DNA of 64,000 nucleotides from Sinonovacula constricta (Eukaryota > Mollusca > Bivalvia > Cardiida > Solecurtidae), in NCBI GenBank assembly GCA_007844125.1, contig CM017558.1, positions 59,184,550-59,248,549 on the forward strand, in the 5' to 3' direction. Each line of letters begins with the position of its first letter. Position 1 is the first letter of the stretch. Below the pieces are notes generated by a model. It had not been told where the DNA came from, did no database searches, and worked only from the letters and a program-made list of their open reading frames with translations. Positions 42,835-53,615 of the stretch are shown in pieces. A program made the position numbers and the translations under genes.

Positions 42835-43350
42835 TTGTTTGTGGCTGGTAAAAGTCTTCGTTATGTAGTGTCATTATTTTACGATTGTTTGTGGTTGGTA
42901 AAATCTTCGTTATATAGTGTCAATATTTTATGATTGTTTGTGGTTGGTAAAATCTTCGTTATATAGTGTCATTATTTTACGATTGTTTGTGGTTGGTAAA
43001 ATCTTCGTTATATAGTGTCATTATTTTACGATTGTTCGTGGTTGGTAAAATCATCGTTATATAGTGTCACTATTTTACAATTGTTTGTGGTTGGTAAAAT
43101 CTTCGTTATATAGTGTCACTATTTTACGATTGTTTGTGGTTGGTAAAATCTTCGTTATATAGTGTCACTATTTTACGATTGTTTGTGGTTGGTTAAATCC
43201 TCGTTGTATAGTGTCACTATTTTACGATTGTTTGTGGTTGGTAAAATCTTCGTTATATAGTGTCACTATTTTACGATTGTTTGTGGTTGGTTAAATCCTC
43301 GTTGTATAGTGTCATTATTTAACGATTGTTTGTGGTTGGTAAAATCTTCG
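42835..43350. repeat. 49-bp minisatellite
   Basis: About ten copies of GATTGTTTGTGGTTGGTAAA followed by ATCTTCGTTATATAGTGTCA and TTATTTTAC. Later copies carry TTAAATCCTCGTTGTATAG in alternation. It ends about 900 bp upstream of the TRIM start codon. Confidence 0.95.
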
Positions 43351-43355
43351 TTAAA

Positions 43356-44175
43356 GTTTGATGTACTTTACAACTTTTTTATTGCTTGTGTCACATGTAT
43401 TGATATTAGTACACGAGACCTGTTTAACGGCATTGCGATTTTTTGTCGACCCCTAGACGGGCCTATCTGATAAATGTTTATTGGCACTAATTGTGGACCG
43501 TTTATGGAGCAAAATTCATTGATACATTCCAAAATACACCCAAATCAAATCACGCCACAGTCGTTTGTGTAGATAATGGGTAGAGCGATCACTGGCGTAA
43601 TCAAACGGGTAGACGGTTTGGTGGAGTTATAGAAGGCAGGAGACAGACCCACAAGTTAGCCACACGCATATGACATGTTAACAGACTGCCTCAGCAGGTA
43701 ACAGCTAACACATACAAAATGCAGTATGTGTATAAGGATTTCAGATAGCTAAGTGTATTAGGAACAAATCTAAAGAATCAATAAATCCTTTATCATAACT
43801 CAGTGGGTTGTTTGATGACGACTATGCAGGGATAAAGCCAAATTGAAACACTGACAAGCGGGCTGTTTGTTCAATAAAAATCCCCGCAGGAGACCATTGT
43901 TCGAAAATCAATCATATTGTGACAAGGTTTATAATTTTGGGGGTGAGTTTAAGTGTCTTTGATTCACAGACATCGCGGGACTGTAGTGACATCTGTTTAG
44001 TTAGTCTACTTCGGAGAGAAACATATTATTAACATTTTGTTTTTCCTGTGAGGGTCGTGACACTGTACACATGCCGGCAACGGTTGGTTGGTTATTGCTA
44101 GTTGCCTAACCATCATGGTAGAAAAAAAATTACTGGTGTGAGAAGTTGTACAAGATTCCGTTTTATGCCGTGTGA
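43356..44175. other. Upstream region of the TRIM gene
   Basis: Unique sequence with no gene. It presumably contains regulatory DNA for the gene starting at 44252, but apart from the TATA box I could not identify a factor site with confidence. Confidence 0.4.
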
Positions 44176-44179
44176 TATT

Positions 44180-44186
44180 TATAAAA
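44180..44186 (+). promoter_or_regulatory. TATA box of the TRIM gene
   Basis: TATAAAA lies 66 bp before the ATG. A start near 44206-44212 (around ACTACACAG) would give a 5' UTR of about 40-45 bases with no upstream ATG. Position and sequence fit a canonical core promoter; transcription has not been observed. Confidence 0.6.
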
Positions 44187-44251
44187 GTGGAGTGCATCTG
44201 ACTACACAGCGCTGTCTCAAGCGACATTAGTATTGCCGTGGAAAAGAAGAC

Positions 44252-46246
44252 ATGGCTGATAACTCTAACATATCCAAACCAGAAGAAAAGAACTCTCACG
44301 ATGATTTGAAGTGCGGACTTTGTGTTAAAGGCTACAGAGATCCACGGCACCTTAATTGTTTACATTCGTTCTGTTTGGAATGCTTACAGGAACATGTTAA
44401 CAAAAACAAATGGAAGAAGGTTCTTTTGTGCCCACTTTGCAAGAAAGAGATGATTATTCCGAAAGAAGGATTAGCAACTATTCCGAAGGACTTCTATATA
44501 CGCGCCAAGCAAGAGGTGGATAAATTAAAAAACGCGAAGGATTGTGACACGTGTAAGGAGAATCCAACAGTGACGAACAGGTGCTTAGACTGTGACCTGA
44601 ACCTGTGTGGAGACTGTAAGGTCAAACATGCCAGTCCAGACTCAGAACAAATCCATCACTTTCTCGAGGTTATTGAACAAAAGACAAATCAACGAGACAA
44701 GCCGTCCTCCATCGTGACCAAAATAACACAACGCAACGCTTGTTCAAATCATGTTGAAAACGAAGTGAGTATCTATTGTACAAAGTGCAAAATCGCAATT
44801 TGTCTAGAATGTAAAGAAAACAAACACAAATCTCACTCAACTGAAAATCTTGCAGATGTCGCTAAACATTTGCGAGGATCTCTGACCCATTTTCTCGGCG
44901 CAATTAAAGAATTTCTTCCGGACTTTGAGGATTTTGCGAAAAAAGTACGTAGCAGTCAAAATGAATTAGACAAAGACTTAGATAATGCAGTGAAGGACAT
45001 TCAAAGCCGCTCCCGTTTTCTACAAAGAGAAATTGAAAAGATAAGCCAAAATCTGATAAATGAAGTCAAGGAAAGACACAAAGCTGAATCCGAGGTTTTG
45101 GATAAAGAAGTGAAGGAAGTCATTAATTCTTACAAGTCAATGTCCAATGTGGCATCATCTGCTGAGAGAATACTTAAAGTAGGTACAGATCTGAATGTTG
45201 TTGATTCCTTCAAGCGTATTCAAAAGAAGTTCATGCAAGCCGAAGACGAGTTGCCAAAATTATCCAAAGACAAAATTGAAACAGTTGGATTTGTACCGGG
45301 TGGCTTGAAAGCTCAGTCACTACCAGTAATGTTCGGTCAATGCACAAAAGGCGATATATCGCTACCAACTCTTCCAATTCCATGGGGAATCAGGGTGGCG
45401 AAGGACTATGAGATGACCCCAGTTGGTGCGTTTAGAATCAGAAATAGCCACGAGACAGTGCAAGCAATTGCTCCTGTGTCGGAGACAGAAGCTTGGGTAA
45501 GCTGTGGCTGGGGAACCAAGGAGGTACATCTTGTAACGATTGACGGACACAAGAAGAAAACAGTAACACTTGATATTCAAGTGGACCATATATGTACAAC
45601 TCCATCTGGAGAAGCACTTGTATCAAGCTATGAAGACAAATACATCAGGAAAATCAGCAAAGACTTCGTCGTGGGCGATTTTGCAATGCCGCATCTATAT
45701 CCAGGTGGAATGGTGATGACAAAGCGGAAGGAACTGTTTGTGTGTGCGGTAGATAGTTACACAACCAGGCGATCAGAGCATTCCGATCGTTGCATACTTA
45801 AAATGTCTGAATACGGGATGATTCTTGACCAAATAGACGAGTATGGCGAGACTATATTGTTCGGTGCGCCATATCGCGTCACCGAGTCGCCGAATCGAGA
45901 TCTATGTGTTACTGACAGAGAAGAGGGCAAGCTGCGGGTGACTGTAATTGACCAGGAGGGTGCCATACGGTTCATTTACAAGGGTCCGCCAAACGTAAAA
46001 CTTGATCAGCCATTCAATCCGTTGGGCGTGTGCTGTGACCGGCTGCGTAATCTGCTTGTTGCAGACTGGGGCAATCATCGGGTTCACTTAGTCAACAGTG
46101 AAGGAGAGTTCCAGGGTTTCATCCTGTCCAAAAAAGATGGGTTGTGTAAGCCAAACGCGATGGCTCTAGACAAGAGTGGGAATCTCTGGATCGGTGATGG
46201 GACAGCCACGATTCGCGTGTATAAATACGGCAAAAGGGATTATTAA
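44252..46246 (+). CDS. TRIM-family protein, RING/B-box/coiled-coil with NHL-like propeller
   Basis: Intronless, 664 codons, stop TAA; the start has a good context (gacATGG). RING finger at residues 21-63: C21-x2-C24, C36-x-H38-x2-C41-x2-C44, C60-x2-C63. B-box 1 is about 98-137 (CDTC...CLDC...CGDC...HH) and B-box 2 about 160-200 (CSNH...CTKC...CLEC...H). A coiled coil spans about 205-310. The C-terminal 270 residues are beta-strand-rich with NHL-like repeats, for example NLLVADWGNHRVHLVNSEGE near the end. No SPRY domain. RING TRIMs act as E3 ubiquitin ligases with an E2 partner; NHL-type tails bind protein or RNA. This architecture is near TRIM2/3/71, or the TRIM45/56-like proteins expanded in molluscs. 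Substrate unknown. Lack of introns suggests retroposition of an ancestral copy. Confidence 0.93.
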   Translation: MADNSNISKPEEKNSHDDLKCGLCVKGYRDPRHLNCLHSFCLECLQEHVNKNKWKKVLLCPLCKKEMIIPKEGLATIPKDFYIRAKQEVDKLKNAKDCDTCKENPTVTNRCLDCDLNLCGDCKVKHASPDSEQIHHFLEVIEQKTNQRDKPSSIVTKITQRNACSNHVENEVSIYCTKCKIAICLECKENKHKSHSTENLADVAKHLRGSLTHFLGAIKEFLPDFEDFAKKVRSSQNELDKDLDNAVKDIQSRSRFLQREIEKISQNLINEVKERHKAESEVLDKEVKEVINSYKSMSNVASSAERILKVGTDLNVVDSFKRIQKKFMQAEDELPKLSKDKIETVGFVPGGLKAQSLPVMFGQCTKGDISLPTLPIPWGIRVAKDYEMTPVGAFRIRNSHETVQAIAPVSETEAWVSCGWGTKEVHLVTIDGHKKKTVTLDIQVDHICTTPSGEALVSSYEDKYIRKISKDFVVGDFAMPHLYPGGMVMTKRKELFVCAVDSYTTRRSEHSDRCILKMSEYGMILDQIDEYGETILFGAPYRVTESPNRDLCVTDREEGKLRVTVIDQEGAIRFIYKGPPNVKLDQPFNPLGVCCDRLRNLLVADWGNHRVHLVNSEGEFQGFILSKKDGLCKPNAMALDKSGNLWIGDGTATIRVYKYGKRDY

Positions 46247-46349
46247 GGATACAGTCGCGGCATTTCTCCTCTATTCTGTAGTTGTAACGGACCTACATCA
46301 CTGCTGACTCGTTATTTGAGAGATAAAGGTTGTGAATATAAACAATGTC

Positions 46350-46714
46350 ATTAAACATTTTCCTTTTAACGACGATTATGATTGCAAAATATATTAATAT
46401 GATAATGTTTGATGTATCTTTAACATATTCTACCGTTAATTAAACTAATGTTTAAGATGATATGCGACGCTTGATTCACGAACAGTTAAAGCAGCGATAT
46501 TTACAACAAAGTAATCATTTTATGTCATCATTACCATGGGATTTTTGGTATCTCTGTAATTCTAGTCTTCGACTTAGTTGAATAATGCGAACTTAAGAGT
46601 ATTTAATACCTTATGTTAAGGGGATTATCACATGTCTACTCCTTAAAATCTACTTAGTGTATGTGTACCCATTTAAACGAGTTATATCATTCTTGGGTTC
46701 GGATTAAAAATAAA
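46350..46714 (+). terminator. Candidate polyadenylation signals for the TRIM gene
   Basis: ATTAAA at 46350-46355 and AATAAA at 46709-46714 lie about 100 and 460 bases after the stop. Either would give a short 3' UTR. No transcript evidence. Confidence 0.4.
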
Positions 46715-47685
46715 ACATGGTGTTTTCTCGTTTTATTTGTAATTCAGAATATAAGAGCTAGATTCAGTTGAGCGAGTTGGATCTTAGCATAGTAAATGGT
46801 TAAACGATTTTCCAATTTCGCCGTTTTTACCATTCTATAGTTCAATGTTTTACCATTCTATAGTTCAATGTTTTACCATTCTATAGTTCAAAGTTCCCCA
46901 TTATTCATCTGAAACACACAGGCTAAAACCTTGATTTTGGAACATTATTAAAGATTGTATATCACTACATTTATATATTTAATATGAGTGGAAGTATTGA
47001 AATAAAATCATCTTGACCATAACCGAATTATTTTCTGCAATTACTTGGCTGATTGAAAATACATATCGAACACAGATAAAACAAGTTCGTATCCTCGCCA
47101 TTCTTACTTAGTATACTATTGATAGAGTAAATGCCAAACTTATTCCGTTTACATGATGTCATTTTTATCCCTGATCCATGTTTTGACGTCAACAGTTTGC
47201 AACAACTATGGAAACAAATGTCTGTTCAGTTATTTTCGTGAATGCTGATTTTACACGGATGTACTTACAGTTATAATTATTATCAAGGTATTGTCTTTTT
47301 TTTACATTTTCGGGAATCCTTACACTTGAATGACCTCCTTAATACTGAGGTACATGTACATACATTTAAAACGATTTATACTGTATTCTGTAAAATCAAT
47401 ATTCAATTATGTAGAAGTAATGAATGTTCATGATTTTCGTCGCCTTTGATGCGCTTCGAATAAATGATTTTTGTATGGTCTTAGTAAAATTGCAAAAAAA
47501 AAAAAGACAAGGTGCTAACAAGTGCAGAGATAGAAGGGACCCAGTGCTACAACCTATCTTAAAAGAAACAAAAACACGTAAACAGATAAAGTACGGACTG
47601 AACATTTGTATATTCAGTGGAAACCATTTAGACACGTACCTGGAAGAACAAAAACACGCGAGTCACATGACTATAAACTATTACA
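46715..47685. other. Intergenic, with a 23-bp triplication
   Basis: No gene. Three near-perfect copies of TTTTACCATTCTATAGTTCA with ATG lie at 46824-46893; the rest is AT-rich unique sequence. Confidence 0.6.
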
Positions 47686-48165
47686 GGTGGTATCCCATAG
47701 TTTACCTTTATTAAATACGTGTAACAATATCTGACCCATGTTTCGGATATATATGCAAAATTTCTTCAAATAACCGTCTTTTAAGCTAAGCAAAGAAGAT
47801 TTTAAACATAATCTAAATTTTGGGACAATTCGTTAAAAAAACGCTCAAAATGTTCGACCTTTTCAAATCTATAAATAAGTACGATTGAGATTTCTGCTAA
47901 AACAGACATCGACGACAGAGCGGAGGATATATAACTTGATCTCACTTAAGTGGTCACGTGATTTTCTTGGTTTAAATATAGCTAACTGTGAAGCGTGTCT
48001 CAGATAGGAAATACACGTTTGTTATGACGATTGTGGCGTTATGCTTCACTTTTCACATCCGTGTAGGACATCAATAAACAGTATTTAGCGAGAACTGTTC
48101 ACGTAACAGTAATTTTCTTGGCTGTTTGAGAAAGAAAAGTTTGATCCAGACTATCGGATATCACC
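47686..48165. mobile_element. MITE, copy 2
   Basis: About 480 bp between GGTGGTATCCCATAGTTTACC and CCAGACTATCGGATATCACC, imperfect inverted repeats. The interior is collinear with the copy at 10764-11251 (GTGGTCACGTGATTTTCT, CAGATAGGAAATACACG, AGGACATCAATAAACAGTAT). Same orientation, diverged by many substitutions. Confidence 0.8.
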
Positions 48166-49570
48166 TTTATTATCATCAGATTGTAGGAAAAGGAAGTGGC
48201 TATAACATTAGTAACGAAACACCAATGAAACAGACTGACGCATTCCTTGAATTAAACAGCAATTTGTTGTATCCAATGTAGTGGAGTTAATTAACACAGG
48301 TATTTGTGTGACAGGAATCCAATCTGTTAACAAGAAAACATCATACACTTTCATTGTTAGGCATATTTAACATGTTGTCCTAGATATTGTCAATATGCTG
48401 TGTTATATTACCTGGTCATAGAATCTTGAACTGACCTTTATGTTTTACGCAACTCAAATGAGAGTAAAGATATGTTAACTGAATATTTTATGAACATTTA
48501 AGTACATATCCAATGCACTTTTATATACATCTGCTGCTTTATATAGACTATGCTTGATCCATACCAAAATACTGTGATAATTTTCGAATTTAATGTTTTC
48601 TCAACATGTAATAGATCTACATAAATATAGAATTGGATAAAAAAATAACAAAAAACTGTATTAAATTTTTAATGTCTCCGAACTCATAGTCATAGAAAAA
48701 AATACATAAAAATCTTGTTCTTAATTGACGGTACATCTTTAAAATACATTTATGACGCATTTTCCATAACAAAATAATAAAACGCACAATAAAATGATTA
48801 TTGCTATAATCTAAATAACACCAAGAACTGTTATTGTGCAAATTCCCGTATCACTTGATATTAATGTATAAAATATAAATTACGAAAGGACATTGAACAC
48901 GAGAGGTAGATGTATGTATGAACATGTTGTCAGATTCGTGTTTCAGTCAATATCACGTGTCATATCACTTAGTCATTACAAGTATGCAACTTAACAAGGT
49001 TACCTTATCAGTTCCTATGTTCTAAAAATGGGAAAACCTATACTATTTATCTGCGTCCACTCTCACTGTTTATTTGTTTACCTCTAATTATTATTGCACA
49101 TGTATATTTGATTCATCATATTGGTTGTATTTAGTTGCCCATAGACGATGAGGAGTAATGCTTAAGTCTTAATAAAGTTCTGTTCTGTATTGTGTTATAA
49201 TTGATTTCAAAAATAATGTTTTATGTAATGTTCAAATTTGAAACAAACAATGATATGTTCTGCCCATTGTATAAATATGTGTTCACTATAAAGCCATGTT
49301 TGAAAATTAATATTGCGCTTATTTACTAAATGGAGTAACTAACTGCCCAATGTAATAAAAACATAAGATAAGGATCAAATCGCTCACGTGTTGATTTTTT
49401 TTTAAAATAAGAGGAACCTTAGTTCAATATAGCACATACGCATTCAAAATAACTGCCACTATCAATTGTTGACAATATTATTGAAATATATTATTGATAG
49501 TTTGTAGGCTGCTTAATACATGCAGATGGAAGAACTAGGGAACCTCTGCGGTTACATCCTAGTTGTTATC
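48166..49570. other. Intergenic, no feature seen
   Basis: Unique AT-rich sequence. No open frame with recognisable protein motifs and no repeats. Confidence 0.55.
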
Positions 49571-49582
49571 TCTATGTCTGCA

Positions 49583-49590
49583 TATAAAAA
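49583..49590 (+). promoter_or_regulatory. TATA box, probable promoter of the thioester-protein gene
   Basis: TATAAAAA, followed about 30 bp later by a probable non-coding exon ending in a perfect GTAAGT donor at 49673. Assigning it to the gene whose ATG is at 53563 is inference, based on matching donor and acceptor and the absence of any other gene between. Confidence 0.4.
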
Positions 49591-49612
49591 CTGACTTCTC
49601 GTTTAGTTCCAA

Positions 49613-49672
49613 CTCACAAGCGCGCAAACACACCAAACAACGCAAACCTATCTTTCAACTTATCAGGAGTCA
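49613..49672 (+). other. Possible 5' UTR exon of the thioester-protein gene
   Basis: Sequence from about 30 bp after the TATA box to GGAGTCA/gtaagt. It contains no ATG. It could splice to the acceptor attacag ending at 53541, which begins a 21-base leader before the ATG. The exact 5' end is unknown. Confidence 0.35.
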
Positions 49673-50291
49673 GTAAGTTTATTTTTTGATATATATAAAA
49701 GTTGTGTTTATTTAAGTTAAAGTAATCAATTTATTCGGAAACTCAGGAAATTATGTTAAAGTTGCACCCAAACAAGTCTTTTTAATTTTCGGAAAGAAAG
49801 TTATTTTCTTAATAACCTACACATTTACTCTTAATTTATATTCTTAATTAAAGAACACATATATCGCCAACTACGTAAAAAGTATATATAAAGTAGGAAT
49901 TGGTAATCTATTAGCGTGTTAATACACTCATTCAAAACGAATACCATTGTTTTACGCCTAACATAAACATCAGGATTTATCAAAGAAATTTTAATAACAT
50001 TTACTTGCTGAGTACTATTCATAAGTCTCATGTCAATCCATTATTCATGTCTGTGAATAAACCTTGACAATTTCCCAAGATAATATTACATGCACAGCAA
50101 TTAGTTTAGTAAAATATTTTCTTTTTTGAAATGAAAACAAACATTATTTAATTTTGTACTTCTACACGCAGCTTATTATATATTATATGACCTAATTTTC
50201 TCAACATTTCTAATATTTTAGATGTCACATTAAAATATTGTTTAAAATGCGTGTGTGTATTTGTGTGCGCGCGCGTGTGTGCGTGTGTGCA

Positions 50292-50324
<33 letters not shown>

Positions 50325-51032
50325 GTTTAAACGAATTGAAATAATACTCTTACTGGATAGGAACTGTTTCTTGGGTAAAAGGATTCATTCAAATTTTGAG
50401 ATGATTGCGGTACTAAATAGGGATTTTAAAAAATGGAGTTTTTTAATTTATCAAGATTTAGTTTATGGCATGAAATAAGTATTTTTCGGATGTTTTTTTT
50501 TTCACAAAGTGGTCACCAAAATATTTTCGAGTGGCGCAGCGACTGAAAACACCTTTTTGTTGACCAGAAGTTGAAATATCCTGTATGTATCATGTATTTT
50601 ACCATGCATTATGGGTCTCCACGAAATACCCCAGACAGCCAAATATTGTTCATCAACCAATGAACGTCTACAATTTTTATTCATTCCTTAAAATTATTTA
50701 CATTCTTCTGGCGACTCATTGGTAGACTTGCAATACTTATATCGATTTTTAGAATAAAACAAACCAAACAAAACAAAACAACAACAAATACAACCACAAC
50801 AGTATCAACAACAAAAACAAGCAAACTAAAAACAGCAAATAACAACAACAAAACAAAAAGCAAAAAACGAAACACACACAAAAAACAACAAAACAAATCA
50901 AAAAAAGAAAAGAAAAAGAAAAAAAAAAAAGAAAATAAAAAAATAAATAAAATAAAGACCGCATTTTACCAGCCTATGTAAATTAATTACAATCAACAAC
51001 TATCCTTGCGCGGTATCAATTTCATGTTTTGT
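49673..51032. repeat. Simple-sequence region: GT/GC microsatellite and A-rich tract
   Basis: A (GT)n/(GC)n run lies at 50248-50328. An A-rich region at about 50755-50960 is made of AAAC/AAC repeats turning into AAAG/AAAT. Hydrophobic open frames opposite the A-rich tract are composition artefacts. Confidence 0.85.
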
Positions 51033-51655
51033 GTAGTATTTACGGCACGCCTACAAGTTGGGGTATAAACATGCAAGCAATTGTGTAGTATTTACGGCAC
51101 GCCTACAAGTTGGGGTATAAACATGCAAGCAATTGTGTAGTATTTACGGCACGCCTACAAGTTGGGGTATAAACATGCAAGCAATTGTGTAGTATTTACG
51201 GCACGCCTACAAGTTGGGGTATAAACATGCAAGCAATTGTGTAGTATTTACGGCACGCCTACAAGTTGGGGTATAAACATGCAAGCAATTGTGTAGTATT
51301 TACGGCACGCCTACAAGTTGGGGTATAAACATGCAAGCAATTGTGTAGTATTTACGACACGCCTACAAGTTGGGGTATAAACATGCAAGCAATTGTGTAG
51401 TATTTACGGCACGCCTACAAGTTGGGGTATAAACATGCAAGCAATTGTGTAGTATTTACGGCACGCCTACAAGTTGGGGTATAAACATGCAAGCAATTGT
51501 GTAGTATTTACGGCACGCCTACAAGTTGGGGTATAAACATGCAAGCAATTGTGTAGTATTTACGACACGCCTACAAGTTGGGGTATAAACATGCAAGCAA
51601 TTGTGTAGTATTTACGGCACGCCTACAAGATGGGGTATAAACATGCAAGCAAGTA
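51033..51655. repeat. 52-bp near-perfect minisatellite
   Basis: Twelve copies of GTGTAGTATTTACGGCACGC, CTACAAGTTGGGGTATAAAC and ATGCAAGCAATT. The only differences I see are GACACG for GGCACG in two copies and AAGATG in the last. The two GACACG copies are five units apart, hinting at block duplication. Confidence 0.97.
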
Positions 51656-51929
51656 GCTCTTCGAGTTTACTTATAATAATGTTCCTTTAAACCGTTAAAA
51701 ATGTTAAGACTTACATTGTATGCACATTTCCAAAGTAAATGTAAAAAGGAAACAACACTAAATTTAATACATTGGCATACAACCCAAAACCAAACACAAC
51801 AGAAAAATCGGTTGGACGACGTCAGAAAGCAAACAGGTGAGCGCATCATTTTATGCTAGATTCCTTATAGACTAATCGTCAAAACTTTGATCATTTGATC
51901 AAAGTCAACTAACTTGACACTCAAGGTCG

Positions 51930-53040
51930 AAGTATACAAGTTTGACATGGTTATGATTCTATGTTTTACAAGTGTACCTTCTAATTGACAAACGTCTAAT
52001 CCGAAAAACTACAAACCATGCATCCTCTGCAAGACACTAGAACATATAAAATCAATCATTTCACTCACCAGCAGCAATCTTTTCATGTTCACTCAACCTC
52101 TCATGCTTGCTGTAACCTGTTCTATCCATATATGGCAAACAACAAACTGACTTAATATTGGTTGATTGCTCTAAAGCATTTGACAAAGTAAACAACGAAA
52201 ACGCAAGCTTTCTCTTCATTGTATCCAAAACAATTCACTATAATGGATGAAATTATCGAAATAGACATACAAACACACAGTAAAAATGGGTCACGTCTTA
52301 CAATGTTCCAGTTTGTTCTGGGGTGTAACAAGGCTGTATTCCTAGACCTTTTATTCTTTATGTACATAAGCAACATCCATACAACATTAAATGTTGGGGA
52401 GCTTAGTAAGAGCCCGGTAGAAAGTATAAATTTATACTTTCTACCGGTCTCTAACTAAGCTGCTCAATCACAGGCTCTTCAATAAGATCTTCGTCTACTG
52501 GAAGTGTTGTACATGGTTTTCAATCTATGAAAGTGAAATTGCTATAACTTTATACCTAAATGCAAAAACATTATACTGACAATAATGCCAAAAGGACCAA
52601 CCGAAATCTAGGTTTTCTAAAAAAGAAATATCATTCGTCTCGAGTTAAATGTATGGCGAACAATGCACCAATCAGACCCCAAAATGAATAATGCTCTCCC
52701 ATTTAGTCACACCACTATGGGTCAAGCATTCCAAAGAAGACCAGCAAATTTGGCACTAAACAACTATTTTCGTAATGTTGGTGCGACCGAAATACCTTTA
52801 ATTCGAGACCGTTAAAAGCATGAAAAATCGACCACAGACTAATTATCTTCGACAACATAGTTTACGCCAATGCTGTCAAACTATATAAATACTATGTAAG
52901 ACATAAATCGATAAACAAATAGCCACCTCCTCGCCTATAGCATATACAAACAAATCATACTACTGAAAATACAAGTACACATATCCACTAGTATTCTTGC
53001 CCAGTTTCAGCATCTGAATGTCCTAAGATGGCTTCGAGAG
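51930..53040 (+). pseudogene. Dead non-LTR retrotransposon (reverse-transcriptase fossil)
   Basis: Conceptual translation, with frame changes and stops, shows DLILVDCSKAFDKVN near 52150, a reverse-transcriptase motif; then CSGV-stop-QGCIPRPFILYV near 52318-52360, corresponding to the family's SGVPQG-x-LGPLLFLLYIND block; and near 52600-52680 TNRNLGFLKKK with NNAPIRPQ, matching the downstream LGFLRR...LVRPQLEY region. This order is typical of Jockey/CR1/RTE-like elements. The YXDD catalytic motif is not visible; the palindrome at 52400-52461 sits where it should begin. Confidence 0.72.
52400..52461. repeat. Near-perfect palindrome, 31-bp arms without spacer
   Basis: The centre is between 52430 and 52431. 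The inner 17 bp per arm (CCGGTAGAAAGTATAAA) are perfectly complementary, then two mismatches in the next 14 bp. It would form a cruciform or RNA hairpin with no loop. It is embedded in the retrotransposon fossil. Confidence 0.9.
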
Positions 53041-53541
53041 GATCATAATTCACCTTAGATATACAACAAATTATCTGTGTCTTTTTATACAGTTAATTTC
53101 TAGTTCATCCAGATGTTCGTAGAAAAATGACCCGTAGTGCAAATTAAGCGCCACCCACATGCCAACCGCTACACTAATATGTTTAAAAATCATAAAAAAG
53201 TAACCGAAATGAGCCTCGATTTGTTGAGATATCCAAAGGTATGTATACGAAATATATAGTAGTATACCGAAATAAGTCCACATCGAAATCATACAACTAT
53301 TTAGCTCATAAGTTGCATCTTCCTAACGTCACTAGTATGTGAAATCTATATGATCATTTTGGTCAATACTTTGATAACCATTTGACTAAGGTTGCATTAT
53401 TTTAATTAAAAGTTGGGTATACAATATATATATATGCTTATTGCGTTGTAGGCGAATGGGGCTTTTGGCAAATAAATATATAATCTTAGTTATTATTAAA
53501 GCTACAACATTGGTCTTATAACCTTGTGATGACTATTACAG
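53041..53541. other. Region upstream of the thioester-protein ATG exon
   Basis: No gene or repeat apart from a short (AT)n run near 53423-53434. It could be intron (if the exon near 49613 is used) or promoter. Confidence 0.4.
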
Positions 53542-53562
53542 AGTAGAGGGAACGTTTCAGCC

Positions 53563-53615
53563 ATGATACTTTCATGGTTAACACTGCTGGCTCTGACAGG
53601 GATAGTCAATGCACA
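53563..53615 (+). CDS. Thioester-protein exon 1: signal peptide
   Basis: ATG in a GCC-ATG context, 17 codons plus two bases, donor gtgagt at 53616. A hydrophobic core LTLLALTGIV ends in NA, a plausible signal-peptidase site. An acceptor (attacag) ends at 53541, so a spliced 5' UTR is likely. Confidence 0.85.

Noticed and set aside
47424..47714. 96-codon + strand frame between the TRIM and thioester genes
   Set aside because: It crosses an A-run and enters the MITE; there is no domain, no promoter and no conserved pattern.
50681..50964. Minus-strand F/L/V-rich frames
   Set aside because: They are the complement of an A/C-rich simple-sequence tract and have no conserved motifs.
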